DNA of 64,000 nt from Prevotella sp. (GCA_016286995.1 JAEEVA010000005.1:1-64000); one strand, 5' to 3'; positions 34,815 through 44,346 are shown, numbered from the stretch's first letter. Notes: generated from the letters alone by a model not told the origin. A program made the numbers and translations.

Positions 34815-35263
34815 TCCTTTCCCGATTCTATCAGTACTGCACCGTTCTCGTCATGTTTGCGACCATCGCAGGCATCCAGCACCACCAGTTCGCACTTCAC
34901 CGTCCGAAGCTTTTCCTTTAGCGTCACCGACGGACGGAACGTAAACTTCAGCCCCTTGACATTGTTTTTCACCGACACCTCATCCTCGGCTTCACTGCCT
35001 GTGCCCTGACACGTCAATCCGATGGTGCCCAGTTCACCCATTTCAACCTTATGACCGTTGAGCACCAACTGGCGAATCTGCTTCGCCACCGATGCCATCA
35101 CATACTCCACCCGCGCACTGTCAATGTGCGAATCCAGCTCTACGTGTTGCGCCAATGTCCGTGAGTCAATAGTCGTCAAACGCAACGGACGCAGCGAATA
35201 GCCCTTCTTGGGTGCTGTCTTACGCTGGTCGTTGACAGCATAAAACCGTACTGATCCCTTCAT
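34811..35263 (-). CDS. HU-related DNA-binding protein (first of pair)
   Basis: A 150-residue protein with the same layout as its neighbour: basic start (MKGSVRFYAVNDQRKTAPKK), SRTLAQHVELDSHIDSARVEYV, then VAKQIRQLVLNGHKVEMGELGTIGLTCQG and a FTFRPSVTLKEKL beta segment. About 20 residues beyond the fold form a charged tail. It overlaps the next gene by 4 bases, implying translational coupling. Confidence 0.85.
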   Translation of the reverse strand: MKGSVRFYAVNDQRKTAPKKGYSLRPLRLTTIDSRTLAQHVELDSHIDSARVEYVMASVAKQIRQLVLNGHKVEMGELGTIGLTCQGTGSEAEDEVSVKNNVKGLKFTFRPSVTLKEKLRTVKCELVVLDACDGRKHDENGAVLIESGKE

Positions 35264-35347
35264 TATTACTTGTTTAAATTCATATTCATGTCCTTCTCAT
35301 TCAGACATTCATGTTCTTCTTATGCAACTTTTCGTCGCAACAATGCT

Positions 35348-35356
35348 GCAAAGATA
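35348..35356 (-). promoter_or_regulatory. Promoter -7 element of the HU-like pair
   Basis: Minus-strand TATCTTTGC (plus 35348-35356), about 85 bases upstream of the first HU-like start codon. Confidence 0.65.
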
Positions 35357-35458
35357 CGCATTTATATCCAAAAAGACAAGCATCAGAAGCAGAAAATAGG
35401 CTCACTGCTGTCATATTTCCTGCAATTCTCATAAAATCTCCTGCAAAACTAACTAAAA

Positions 35459-35540
35459 TTTCCCGCGATTCTTGCTAAGAATCGCGGGAAAAGTAGATAA
35501 GAATCGCGGGAAATTTCCATCAGAATCGCAGGGAATTCAA
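35459..35540. repeat. Hairpin and tandem GAATCGCGGGAA repeats
   Basis: TTTCCCGCGATTCTT (35459-35473) and its exact complement (35477-35491) form a 15-bp stem with a 3-base loop. Two further copies of the GAATCGCGGGAA unit follow at about 22-23-bp spacing (35500-35512 and, degenerate, 35523-35535). The block lies between the M23 gene stop and the HU-like promoter, both minus strand, and may end the M23 transcript. Confidence 0.75.
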
Positions 35541-35598
35541 CGTCAACGCACATTATCAAAGCTTCCCGCACAGTCAATCTGACCTGTGAGCACGCCCA

Positions 35599-36738
35599 TC
35601 ATTTGTTTTTCCTAGCCTTCTTTGACTTCTTGGACCTTCTGCTTTTCTTGGACTTCTTCGTTTTCTTGCCTGCCTTCACTTTCTCCTTTTTACCCACTTT
35701 AACAGACTTAATCTTGCCATCCTTGCTGAAGGCTTCGAAACGAAGTTGATGGCGGTCATGGTCGAAGAAACGGGCGGAGTTGACACTCTGGCCGTTGATG
35801 CGTGTCTCAAAATGCAGGTGCTCAGTCGTAGCACGGCCTGTACGGCCAGTCAGTGCAATAACATCACCGGCCTTGACACGGTCACCGACCTTCACCATAT
35901 TCTTGGAGTTATGACTATAATAGGTTTCCAGGCCGTTGGCATGCTTGATGCGGATGAGATTGCCGTAGCCGGCATAATTGGCAGAAAAGACGACTTCTCC
36001 ATCAAAGGCTGCACGTATCTCATCATTCGGTTTGGTCTTGAGGTCTGTACCTGTATGCTGGCGACCGCCACGACCACCGTAGGGGCTGATGACTTTCGCG
36101 CCAGCCAACGGATAGCACCACCACTGTTTGGCGATAGCATCATCAGGCTGTGGCTCTTTCAGCACACTGACTTCCACCTTCCACGTGGCAGTCTTCTGAC
36201 ACAGGATAGTCTGCGGACGTAAGCGGTGGCTGTCTAAGCTGACGATGATTTCCGGATTAATGCGACTACCGTTGACCATCACCGCAAACAAGCAATAGGT
36301 ACGTCCCTTGTCCGTTCCGACAATAGCAATGGTCTGACCGGCCTTCACACGGTCGCCCGATTTCACCAGATTCTGTGCATTATTGCCATAGACTGTCTCC
36401 AGTCCGTTGTCGTGGCGAATGACGATAACATTACCAAAGGGCGGATTATTCTTCGACAGGCGCACCGTACCGGCAAACATCGCCTTAACGGCATCGCCCT
36501 TCTGGGTTTCTATCTCCACCATATAATCCTTACCCATTTTAGCCTTACCCACCGGCAGGGGAAACGAATAGTCTTTGTCGCGCATGGCGGCAAAGTCAAT
36601 GGTAAAAGCTTCCGACTTCTCAAAGAGTGTGGGATCCTCAATACTGATCTGCTGCTGTTCCAAAGCCGTAAAGCTCTGCGCACATGACGACACAGTATGT
36701 ACCAGCAGGACAGCAAGCAGAATCGTTCTAATCCTCAT
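35599..36738 (-). CDS. M23 family metallopeptidase (two LytM-like domains)
   Basis: A 379-residue secreted protein. ATG 36738 ([22 protein letters not shown]) gives a proper lipoprotein-type or signal-peptide start and overlaps obgE by 11 bases. The first half (about 60-160, [25 protein letters not shown]) looks like a degenerate LytM domain. The second (about 195-310) has HTGTD and HLHFE with the metal-binding His and Asp residues intact. The C-terminal 40 residues are almost all Lys, Ser and Arg, perhaps to hold the protein to anionic wall or LPS. It is the last gene of the hpt-adk-obgE cluster. Confidence 0.9.
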   Translation of the reverse strand: MRIRTILLAVLLVHTVSSCAQSFTALEQQQISIEDPTLFEKSEAFTIDFAAMRDKDYSFPLPVGKAKMGKDYMVEIETQKGDAVKAMFAGTVRLSKNNPPFGNVIVIRHDNGLETVYGNNAQNLVKSGDRVKAGQTIAIVGTDKGRTYCLFAVMVNGSRINPEIIVSLDSHRLRPQTILCQKTATWKVEVSVLKEPQPDDAIAKQWWCYPLAGAKVISPYGGRGGRQHTGTDLKTKPNDEIRAAFDGEVVFSANYAGYGNLIRIKHANGLETYYSHNSKNMVKVGDRVKAGDVIALTGRTGRATTEHLHFETRINGQSVNSARFFDHDRHQLRFEAFSKDGKIKSVKVGKKEKVKAGKKTKKSKKSRRSKKSKKARKNK

Positions 36739-37906
36739 CAACGTCCTCCTCGTATTCAAAGTCATCGTAGTCTTCCACATCTTCGATATCCTCGTCATCA
36801 ATATACTCGATATCCTCATCCTCGCCCTCATCGGCCAGTTCCTCCGCAAAGCGTGTCATGTCCTTGTCACGATGCACGAGGGTATCTTCAGCCATCACGG
36901 CTGCCAGCTTGTTGCTCTCAGCATTCAGCTCAGCCCACAACACATCTTTCAGGGTGTCAAGGCCCTGCTGTGCCACTGCCGAGATAAAGACACAAGGCAG
37001 GTCGTCAGGCAATGTCTCACGCAGCATCTCTATCAGTTCCTCGTCCAACAGGTCGCATTTGGTGATGGCTAGCACACGGTGCTTCGTCAACATATCAGGA
37101 TTGAAACGGCGCAGCTCGTCGAGCAGAATCTCATATTCATGCTTGATATCATCCGTATCACCAGGCACCATGAAGAGCAACAGCGAGTTACGCTCGATGT
37201 GGCGCAGGAAACGCAGTCCTAAGCCTTTGCCCTCAGCAGCCCCCTCGATGATACCAGGAATGTCGGCCATAACGAACGACTTGCCATCGCGATAGCCCAC
37301 AATACCCAATGAGGGCTCCATCGTGGTAAACGGATAGTTAGCAATCTTAGGACGGGCGTTCGACAATGCAGACAACAGCGTCGACTTACCGGCATTGGGA
37401 AATCCCACCAGTCCGACGTCCGCCAGCAGCTTCAGTTCCAGGATGATGGTCATCTCCTGCATGGGTTCACCAGGCTGGGCATAACGCGGTGCCTGATTGG
37501 TAGCACTGCGGAACTGGAAATTTCCCAGACCACCCCGTCCGCCTTTCAGCAGTACGATTTCCTGACCGTCGTAAGTAATATCACAGACATACTTTCCCGT
37601 CTCGGCATCATACACCACAGTTCCGCAAGGCACATCGATATATATGTCCTTGCCGTTGGTGCCGTGACATTTGTCGCGTCCCCCGTTGCCGCCATGTTCA
37701 GCAAAGATGTGACGCTCATACTTCAGGTGCAGCAGCGTCCAGTAGTTATGATTACCACGCAGAATGATGCTGCCACCATTACCGCCGTCACCGCCGTCAG
37801 GTCCGCCATTCGGGTTATACTTCACATGGCGGAGGTGCATCGACCCTCGCCCGCCCTTGCCTGAACGGCACATGATTTTAACGTAGTCTACGAAATTACT
37901 TTCCAT
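36728..37906 (-). CDS. obgE: GTPase ObgE/CgtA
   Basis: A 392-residue ribosome-associated GTPase. The glycine-rich Obg fold spans about residues 1-158 ([30 protein letters not shown] and similar). The G domain has GFPNAGKST (G1), DIPG (G3) and TKCD (G4). The C-terminal tail is very acidic (runs of Asp and Glu), as is common in this family. It lies 85 bases after adk, and repeat copy C fills that gap. Confidence 0.96.
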   Translation of the reverse strand: MESNFVDYVKIMCRSGKGGRGSMHLRHVKYNPNGGPDGGDGGNGGSIILRGNHNYWTLLHLKYERHIFAEHGGNGGRDKCHGTNGKDIYIDVPCGTVVYDAETGKYVCDITYDGQEIVLLKGGRGGLGNFQFRSATNQAPRYAQPGEPMQEMTIILELKLLADVGLVGFPNAGKSTLLSALSNARPKIANYPFTTMEPSLGIVGYRDGKSFVMADIPGIIEGAAEGKGLGLRFLRHIERNSLLLFMVPGDTDDIKHEYEILLDELRRFNPDMLTKHRVLAITKCDLLDEELIEMLRETLPDDLPCVFISAVAQQGLDTLKDVLWAELNAESNKLAAVMAEDTLVHRDKDMTRFAEELADEGEDEDIEYIDDEDIEDVEDYDDFEYEEDVDED

Positions 37907-37918
37907 ATTATTATTTTA

Positions 37919-37984
37919 GCAAGGACTACAGGACTTTATGGACTTTTATCATGTGGAGAGTCCTGTTAGTCCTGTAGTCCTTGC
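37919..37984. repeat. Inverted-repeat element, copy C
   Basis: GCAAGGACTACAGGACT (37919-37935) and its complement (37968-37984) enclose 32 bases. The interior also holds a partial repeat of the arm (GAGTCCTGTTAGTCC). An A-run follows, as with copies A and B. It fills the gap between adk and obgE. Confidence 0.9.
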
Positions 37985-37990
37985 AAAAAA

Positions 37991-38563
37991 TCACAAGTTA
38001 TCTATTACGTTGCAGATGTCCGCGAAAATGCGCTCCAACGCTCCTAAGCCGTTGATGTGGTGGTGCAGACCTTCCTTCTTGTACCAGTCGATAAGCGGCT
38101 GTGTCTGTGAATGATACACCACAAGGCGCTTCTTGATGGTCTCCTCGTTGTCGTCGGCACGACCACTCTGCTGACCGCGAAGAATCAGACGCTTCATAAG
38201 TTCGTCCTCAGGCACGTCCAGCTCTATCATGGCAGCCACCTTGTCACCACGCTCCTCCAGCATCTTCTTCAGGGCCTCAGCCTGCGGAATAGTGCGGGGG
38301 AAACCATCGAAGATAACACCCTTGTGGCCACGACCGAAAGAGTCGTAGACACCGGCCAGGATAGAAATCATCAAGTCGTCGGGAATCAGGTTGCCCTTGT
38401 CAATATAACTCTGAGCCGTCTTTCCCAGCTCCGTACCTTTCTTGATTTCTTCACGCAGCACATCACCAGTAGAGATATGTCCCAAACCGTAGTGCTCAAT
38501 CATCAGGTCGCTCTGTGTTCCCTTTCCAGAACCAGGGGCACCGAAAATAACAATGTTCTTCAT
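37991..38563 (-). CDS. adk: Adenylate kinase (with possible N-terminal extension)
   Basis: A 190-residue enzyme that converts AMP and ATP into two ADP. P-loop GAPGSGKGT near residue 7, ISTGDVLR and GFPRTIPQAE are all intact; no zinc-finger LID is present. ATG 38563 (MKNIVIFGAPGSGKG) matches the normal family start. However, the frame stays open for 43 more codons to an ATG at 38692, only 2 bases from the hpt stop, so a 233-residue extended form with a charged leader (KGKETQIKRDEQEKR) is possible. Confidence 0.96.
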   Translation of the reverse strand: MKNIVIFGAPGSGKGTQSDLMIEHYGLGHISTGDVLREEIKKGTELGKTAQSYIDKGNLIPDDLMISILAGVYDSFGRGHKGVIFDGFPRTIPQAEALKKMLEERGDKVAAMIELDVPEDELMKRLILRGQQSGRADDNEETIKKRLVVYHSQTQPLIDWYKKEGLHHHINGLGALERIFADICNVIDNL

Positions 38564-38694
38564 ATGGATTCGTTTTTCTTGTTCATCACGTTTAATTTGT
38601 GTCTCTTTTCCCTTATACCATAAATCGGTCAGGAGGTCGCTCTTGCGTGCCTCCACGTCACTGGGAACATGTGGAAGTTTTATCTGTCTCATAA

Positions 38695-39234
38695 TTAGTC
38701 CTCACACAAAGTATAGATTTCCCGCAGCCAGCGTCCCTCCTGGTCGTAGTCCAGGCCGTAACCCAGAATGAAGTCGTTCGGTATTGAGAATGCCGCATAC
38801 TCAATGTCGAGCGGTTCCTTCAACTTGTCGGGCTTGACAAAGAGCGTACAGATATGGATGGAAGCCAGGTTTCGCGTACCCAGCGACTCCATCATCTGTT
38901 TCATCGTCTGACCTGTGTCCACAATGTCTTCGACAATGATGACATGACGACCAGTCAGATCTTCATTGATACCCAGCACCTCCTTGATTTTTCCCGTAGA
39001 GATGGTACCCTGATAGGAAGCCAGCTTCACAAACGTGATTTCACAGGGAATAGTCATCTCACGCATCAGGTCGGCGGCAAATATAAACGCGCCGTTCAGC
39101 ACACCTAACAGCAGCGGATTCTTACCTTCCATGTCGTGACTGATGCGGGCAGCCAGTTCCTTCACACGTGCCTTGATTTGTTCTTCAGTAATGGACGTTT
39201 TAAACGTCTTGTCCTTGATTTTTACGATACTCAT
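38695..39234 (-). CDS. hpt: Hypoxanthine phosphoribosyltransferase
   Basis: A 179-residue purine salvage enzyme that makes IMP (and usually GMP) from base and PRPP. The PRPP loop VIIVEDIVDTGQTM near residue 97 is intact, as is LLGVLNGAFIFAADL near residue 40 and FILGYGLDYDQEGR near the end. ATG 39234 (MSIVKIKDKTF) is chosen because it leaves room for the promoter at 39258-39266. It is the first gene of the minus-strand cluster hpt, adk, obgE, M23. Confidence 0.94.
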   Translation of the reverse strand: MSIVKIKDKTFKTSITEEQIKARVKELAARISHDMEGKNPLLLGVLNGAFIFAADLMREMTIPCEITFVKLASYQGTISTGKIKEVLGINEDLTGRHVIIVEDIVDTGQTMKQMMESLGTRNLASIHICTLFVKPDKLKEPLDIEYAAFSIPNDFILGYGLDYDQEGRWLREIYTLCED

Positions 39235-39257
39235 AACGCGAAAACTATAAATTTGAT

Positions 39258-39266
39258 GCAAATTTA
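39258..39266 (-). promoter_or_regulatory. hpt operon promoter -7 element
   Basis: Minus-strand TAAATTTGC (plus 39258-39266), 23 bases upstream of the hpt start and divergent from the nnr promoter. Confidence 0.6.
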
Positions 39267-39310
39267 CGAAAAAATTGAGAATTAAGAATGAAGTATTAAG
39301 AAATATTTCG

Positions 39311-39319
39311 TATTTTTGC
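39311..39319 (+). promoter_or_regulatory. nnr promoter -7 element, almost abutting the start codon
   Basis: TATTTTTGC at 39311-39319 lies only 6 bases before ATG 39326, so the transcript may have almost no leader. Confidence 0.6.
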
Positions 39320-39325
39320 AGTCAA

Positions 39326-40840
39326 ATGAAGATATTTACAAGTAATCAGATCCACGAACTGGATAAATATACCATCGAGAACGAGCCCATTCCGAGCCTC
39401 GATCTTATGGAACGTGCCGCTAAGACACTGACACAAGCCATCACTGAAGTATATCCTGCCACGATGCCTGTCATCGTCTTTGCAGGTCCCGGCAACAATG
39501 GTGGCGACGCGTTGGCTGTGGCACGCTTGTTGGCCATAAGGAACTACCAAGTCAGTGTTTACCTCTTCAACATCAGCGGACACCTGTCACCCGACTGTGC
39601 TGCCAACAAGCAGCGCCTGACGGAAACGAAGCAGGTGAAGCAGTTTGTAGAAGTCATCGAGGAATTCGACCCGCCCAAACTGGAAGCCAGCATGATGGTT
39701 ATCGACGGTCTGTTCGGTTCCGGTCTCAACAAGCCTTTGGCCGGTGGTTTTGCCTCGCTGGTCAAGTATATCAACGCCTCTCCTGCCCAGGTTGTCAGCA
39801 TCGATGTGCCATCGGGACTAATGACCGAAGACAATACCTACAACGTCCGTGCCAACATCATCCGAGCCCATCTGACGCTGACCATCCAACAGCCCAAGCT
39901 GTCGTTCCTGTTCCCGGAGAATCAGGTATTCCTTGGACAATTACGCGTCCTCGACATCCGTTTGAGTCAGGAGGGTATGGCCAAGATTGAGGCCCAGTAT
40001 ACTGTTGTTGAGGAATCCTCCGTCCGTCAGATGCTCATCGGCCGTAATCCCTTTGCCCACAAAGGCCAGATGGGCAACGCCTTGCTCATTGCGGGTAGCT
40101 ATTGCATGGCCGGCGCCGCCGTTCTGGCCGCCCGTGCCTGTCTGCGTTCCGGTGCCGGCAAGGTAACGGTTAATACTCCAAAGCGCAATATTCACATATT
40201 ACAGATGTCCGTTCCCGAGGCTGTCATTCAGACAGGTAACGAGGAGACCTATTTTGCCGAGGCTGTCGACACCGAAGACTTCGACGCCATGGGCATTGGT
40301 CCCGGACTTGGTCAGAGTGAGCAGACGGCCATAGCCCTCATTGCCCAACTGCGCCGCACCCAGTGTCCTATCGTGGCCGATGCTGATGCACTGAACATTC
40401 TGGCCAATCACCGCGCTTGGTTGCAGCAGTTGCCACAGGGCATTATCCTCACGCCTCATGCCAAGGAGCTCGACCGTCTTGAGGGTCATTCCGCCGACAG
40501 TTACGAACGACTCACCAAGGCCATCAATCTGGCCGGCCGACTGAAGGGCTACGTCATCCTGAAGGGCCGCTATACGGCCATCTGTATGCCAGACGGTCAC
40601 GTTTTCTTCAATCCCACGGGTAATGCAGGTATGGCTACGGCAGGCAGCGGCGACGTCCTCACAGGTATCATCACCGGTTTGCTGGCTCGTGGCTACAAGG
40701 CTCCCGAAGCCTGTATTGTCGGCACTTGGCTACACGGACTGGCTGGTGACCTGGCAGCACACGACTTAGGCGAAGAGAGTCTCTTGGCCAGCGATATCAT
40801 CCGTTATTTAGCACGAGCCTTTAAACGTCTGAAAGAATGA
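39326..40840 (+). CDS. nnr: Bifunctional NAD(P)H-hydrate repair enzyme (epimerase and dehydratase)
   Basis: A 504-residue repair enzyme. The N-terminal YjeF_N epimerase domain (about 1-220) has VFAGPGNNGGDALAVARLL and SIDVPSGL. The C-terminal ADP-dependent dehydratase (about 230-500) has AHKGQMGNALLIAGS, GIGPGLGQ, ADADALNIL, LTPHAKE and NAGMATAGSGDVLTGII. Both active sites appear complete. It returns damaged NADH or NADPH hydrates to use. It is followed by the DUF4831 gene with a 4-base overlap. Confidence 0.95.
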   Translation: MKIFTSNQIHELDKYTIENEPIPSLDLMERAAKTLTQAITEVYPATMPVIVFAGPGNNGGDALAVARLLAIRNYQVSVYLFNISGHLSPDCAANKQRLTETKQVKQFVEVIEEFDPPKLEASMMVIDGLFGSGLNKPLAGGFASLVKYINASPAQVVSIDVPSGLMTEDNTYNVRANIIRAHLTLTIQQPKLSFLFPENQVFLGQLRVLDIRLSQEGMAKIEAQYTVVEESSVRQMLIGRNPFAHKGQMGNALLIAGSYCMAGAAVLAARACLRSGAGKVTVNTPKRNIHILQMSVPEAVIQTGNEETYFAEAVDTEDFDAMGIGPGLGQSEQTAIALIAQLRRTQCPIVADADALNILANHRAWLQQLPQGIILTPHAKELDRLEGHSADSYERLTKAINLAGRLKGYVILKGRYTAICMPDGHVFFNPTGNAGMATAGSGDVLTGIITGLLARGYKAPEACIVGTWLHGLAGDLAAHDLGEESLLASDIIRYLARAFKRLKE

Positions 40841-41976
40841 AAAAGATACTGCTTCTACTTCTCATTTCTCACCTCTCACTCCTCACGTCATCTGCCCAGC
40901 CCGAGATTGTGTGGCTACAACCTGGTCAGATGGCAGAGGGTACAACCTACTACTTGCCGAAAACCGCCTTGAGACTGACACTGACCATTGAGAAGATAGT
41001 CTATACCCCTGGTGATTTTGCACGCTATGCCGAGCGTTATCTGAAAGTCGCTGACGTCCGACAGTCAGCCGAGACCAGCCATCGTGTCATAGCCTACAGT
41101 CTGACGTCTGTGGGTGTCCGGGACACTTCCAAATGCTTTAGTTTCCGTCTGAAAGGCAAGTCCGAGACCGACGAGACCGTCATCAACAGCGACGGCATCC
41201 TGTTAGCTGTTAATGCTGCCCCGATGGATTATGGGGACGGGTATTCTGATCACAGTCGCCTTGCGACGACAAGTCAGAAGATCGCAACACCACACTCCAA
41301 TCCGTCGGAGAAACGTAATCCGGAACCGAAGGCCATTTCTTACCTGTCGGCAGAAGTCCTGGCAGCCGGTAGTACGGCCAAGAAAGCGGAACTGATTGCC
41401 CGCCAGATCCTCGACCTCCGCGAGCAACGTCAGCTGCTCATTACCGGCGAGGCCGACGAGATGCCTCAGGATGAGCGCCAGTTGCAGCTGATGCTGCGTG
41501 AGATTGATGAGCAGAGCCGTTCATTGACAGCCCTGTTCACGGGTATCACACAATGCGACACAACCGTTACCACCGTCATCTATTGTCCCGACAAGGAAGT
41601 AGAGCGCGACGTCGTTTTCCGTCTGTCCCGTCGCCTAGGTGTTGTCGATGCCGACGACCTCTCGGGTACACCTTATTATATAAGTATAAAGGACCAGAAT
41701 CCGGCTATTCAGGAGATGCCCGATGACCCCAAGGCCCAGGCCAAGCTGCTCAAGGAGAGAAGCAAGAAGCAGAAGGGCTTCTACGTCAATGTTCCCGGCA
41801 TGGCTCAGGTCACCCTCTACCAAGGCGACCATCTGCTCGACACCTACGACGTGCCACTGGCTCAGTTTGGTACCGTTGAGTTGCGTGATGGTGACCTCTT
41901 CAAGCGCTACCTCACACACATGCAGCTTCATCCGGCCACGGGTGCCGTCGTCACCCTCACCTCCGACGCCCGCTAA
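40837..41976 (+). CDS. DUF4831-like secreted protein
   Basis: A 379-residue protein with a signal peptide (hydrophobic residues 4-18, then SSAQ). TYYLPKTALRLTLTIEK near residue 36 and the regular beta-rich pattern fit DUF4831, a Bacteroidetes family without known function. Near residue 185 is a helical segment (LSAEVLAAGSTAKKAELIARQILDLREQR). The gene overlaps nnr by 4 bases and precedes priA by 20 bases, so all three probably share a transcript, but no functional link is obvious. Confidence 0.72.
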   Translation: MKKILLLLLISHLSLLTSSAQPEIVWLQPGQMAEGTTYYLPKTALRLTLTIEKIVYTPGDFARYAERYLKVADVRQSAETSHRVIAYSLTSVGVRDTSKCFSFRLKGKSETDETVINSDGILLAVNAAPMDYGDGYSDHSRLATTSQKIATPHSNPSEKRNPEPKAISYLSAEVLAAGSTAKKAELIARQILDLREQRQLLITGEADEMPQDERQLQLMLREIDEQSRSLTALFTGITQCDTTVTTVIYCPDKEVERDVVFRLSRRLGVVDADDLSGTPYYISIKDQNPAIQEMPDDPKAQAKLLKERSKKQKGFYVNVPGMAQVTLYQGDHLLDTYDVPLAQFGTVELRDGDLFKRYLTHMQLHPATGAVVTLTSDAR

Positions 41977-41996
41977 CTTATCACTTATCACTTCAC

Positions 41997-44324
41997 ATGT
42001 CCTACGCTGACATCATCCTGCCTGTACCTTTGCAAGGCTACTTTACCTACGCCGTTCCGGAAGGAGCGACAGTACAGGTTGGCATGCGTGTACTGGTCAG
42101 CTTCGGACGTTCCAAGAAGTACGTCGGACTCATAGCCCGTCTGCACGACACACAGCCCCAGGGCTATGCCGTAAAGACCATCGAACAAGTGCTCGACGCC
42201 ACACCCGTTGTCACCCAGCAGCAGCTCGCGCACTGGCAGTGGATGGCTGACTACTACCTGTCACCTATTGGCGACGTCTACAAGGCTGCCCTGCCTGCCG
42301 GTCTGAAGGCCGAAGACGGCTACCGTCCCCGTACCGAGACCTACATTCGTCTGACACCGCAGTACCGCAACGCTACGGCACTCCACATCGCCCTCAACGT
42401 GCTGTCGCGTGCCAGAAAGCAGCTCCAGGCCTTCACGGAATATCTGGCTCTGTCGCATTGGGACCAGTTTGATGAGGATCATGGGGATCCATTCAACATT
42501 TCTGAAGTAACGAAAGAGGAACTGCTGAACGCCAGTGGTGCCTCGTCAGACACGCTGAACCAGCTCGTCAAGCGCCAGTTCTTAGAGTGCTACGAGCGCG
42601 AAGTAGGCCGTCTGAACCACGGCGGTCCCTACCGTCCTGAACTCATTCAGCCGCTGACCGCTCCCCAACAGCAGGCTTACGACGTCCTGCTGACGACAAT
42701 GGCCACGAAGCATGTCACCCTGTTGCATGGCGTCACGGGCTCTGGTAAGACAGAAATCTACATCCACCTCATTGAGCGCGCCTTGGAGCGCCACGAACAG
42801 GTGCTATACCTCCTGCCTGAGATAGCCCTCACCGTTCAGATTATGCAACGTCTGCAGCGCATCTTCGGCGATCGTCTGGGCATCTACCATTCCAAATATG
42901 CCGATGCCGAACGAGTAGAAATTTGGCAACGCCAGCTCTCCGACCGTCCCTACGACATCATTCTCGGTGCCCGGTCCGCCGTCTTCCTGCCTTTCCAGCG
43001 TCTAGGGCTGGTCATCATCGATGAAGAGCACGAAACCAGCTACAAGCAGCAAGACCCCGCTCCCCGCTATCATGCCCGCAGCGCCGCCATCATGCTGGCA
43101 CATCTGGCAGTTGGCGATTGGCAATTAGCAGATGGTTCTAAGCCAAAAGCCAAAAGCCAAAAGCCAAAAGCCAAAGTCTTATTGGGTACTGCGACGCCTT
43201 CGCTTGAAAGCTATCACAATGCCAAAACGGGTAAATACGGGCTAGTGGAGCTGAAGGAGCGTTACAAAGGCATGCAGCTCCCCGAAATTCAGGTTGTTGA
43301 CACCGCTGACCTGCAGCACCGCAAGATGATGGCAGGTCCCTTTTCACCCCTCCTGCTAACACGCATCCGCGAAGCCCTCGAACGCGGCGAACAAGCCATC
43401 CTCTTCCAGAACCGTCGCGGTTTTGCTCCCATGCTCGAGTGTCACCAGTGCGGCTGGGTGCCACGCTGTCAGCACTGCGACGTTACGCTGACCTACCACC
43501 GCCAACTCAACCAGCTCACCTGCCACTATTGCGGAGCCACCTATAGCGTACCCACCGTGTGTCCCTGTTGCGAAACCACCGACCTGCGCACCCACGGCTA
43601 CGGTACAGAGAAAATTGAACAGCAGCTACGCGAGTGCTTCCCAGAGGCCCGCATAGCCCGCATGGACCTTGACACCACCCGCACGCGCAATGCCTATGAG
43701 CGCATCATCAGCGACTTCTCCGCCCATCGCACCAACATCCTCATTGGCACGCAGATGGTGTCGAAAGGTCTCGATTTCGACCGCGTTTCCGTGGTAGGCA
43801 TCATCAATGCCGACAGCATGCTCAACCAGCCCGACTTCCGTGCCTACGAACACGCCTTCATGATGATGGCTCAGGTCAGCGGACGAGCTGGACGCAAGGG
43901 GCGTCGCGGACTAGTCATCCTACAGACCAAGCAGAAGGAGCTGCCCGTCATCAGCCATGTCGTCCACAACGACTACCCTACCCTCTACCGCCAGCTCACC
44001 GCTGAGCGTCAGGCCTTCCGCTATCCCCCTTACACCCGCCTGGTGTACGTCTTCCTGCGCCACCGCACCGACGCCATAGTCCACGATGCCTCCCTGCTCA
44101 TGGCCTCTTGGCTGCGCCAGTGGTTCGGCTCCCGCGTGCTCGGTCCCGACAAACCTTCCGTCGCCAAGGTCCGTCAGGAACATATCCGCAAACTCGTCTT
44201 GAAGTTCGAGCCCGGTCTCGACATGCCACGTGTCCGCCAGTACCTGCTGCTCGCCCAACAGCAGCTTGCTGCCGACAAGCGCTTTACTGCCGTCACCGTC
44301 TTTTTCGACGTCGACCCAGAGTAA
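41997..44324 (+). CDS. priA: Primosomal helicase PriA with heptamer-encoded insertion
   Basis: A 775-residue replication-restart helicase. The N-terminal DNA-binding domain covers about 1-200. Walker A GVTGSGKTEI, DEEH in IIDEEHETSYKQ, and LGTATPSLES are intact. The zinc-binding block between the helicase lobes (CHQCGWVPRCQHCD, CHYCGAT, CPCCETTD) has all eight Cys, and HGYGTEKIEQQL follows. Residues about 371-393 (AVGDWQLADGSKPKAKSQKP and following) are not in other PriA proteins I know; they are encoded by intergenic-like DNA ending in five AAAAGCC heptamers (43140-43176), just before motif III. The insertion is in frame. Confidence 0.95.
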   Translation: MSYADIILPVPLQGYFTYAVPEGATVQVGMRVLVSFGRSKKYVGLIARLHDTQPQGYAVKTIEQVLDATPVVTQQQLAHWQWMADYYLSPIGDVYKAALPAGLKAEDGYRPRTETYIRLTPQYRNATALHIALNVLSRARKQLQAFTEYLALSHWDQFDEDHGDPFNISEVTKEELLNASGASSDTLNQLVKRQFLECYEREVGRLNHGGPYRPELIQPLTAPQQQAYDVLLTTMATKHVTLLHGVTGSGKTEIYIHLIERALERHEQVLYLLPEIALTVQIMQRLQRIFGDRLGIYHSKYADAERVEIWQRQLSDRPYDIILGARSAVFLPFQRLGLVIIDEEHETSYKQQDPAPRYHARSAAIMLAHLAVGDWQLADGSKPKAKSQKPKAKVLLGTATPSLESYHNAKTGKYGLVELKERYKGMQLPEIQVVDTADLQHRKMMAGPFSPLLLTRIREALERGEQAILFQNRRGFAPMLECHQCGWVPRCQHCDVTLTYHRQLNQLTCHYCGATYSVPTVCPCCETTDLRTHGYGTEKIEQQLRECFPEARIARMDLDTTRTRNAYERIISDFSAHRTNILIGTQMVSKGLDFDRVSVVGIINADSMLNQPDFRAYEHAFMMMAQVSGRAGRKGRRGLVILQTKQKELPVISHVVHNDYPTLYRQLTAERQAFRYPPYTRLVYVFLRHRTDAIVHDASLLMASWLRQWFGSRVLGPDKPSVAKVRQEHIRKLVLKFEPGLDMPRVRQYLLLAQQQLAADKRFTAVTVFFDVDPE
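43140..43176. repeat. Five tandem heptamers inside priA
   Basis: Five copies of AAAAGCC in a row, translated as alternating Lys, Pro, Ala, Ser and Gln, with about 30 bases of low-complexity lead-in. It shares the 7-bp period of the intergenic repeats in this window. Confidence 0.85.
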
Positions 44325-44346
44325 AACAGTTCATAGTTTTTTGCAG

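Noticed and set aside
42023..42034. TACCTTTGC string as an internal promoter in priA
   Set aside because: It lies within coding sequence near the start of priA without a matching upstream TTTG at 19 bases; probably a chance match.
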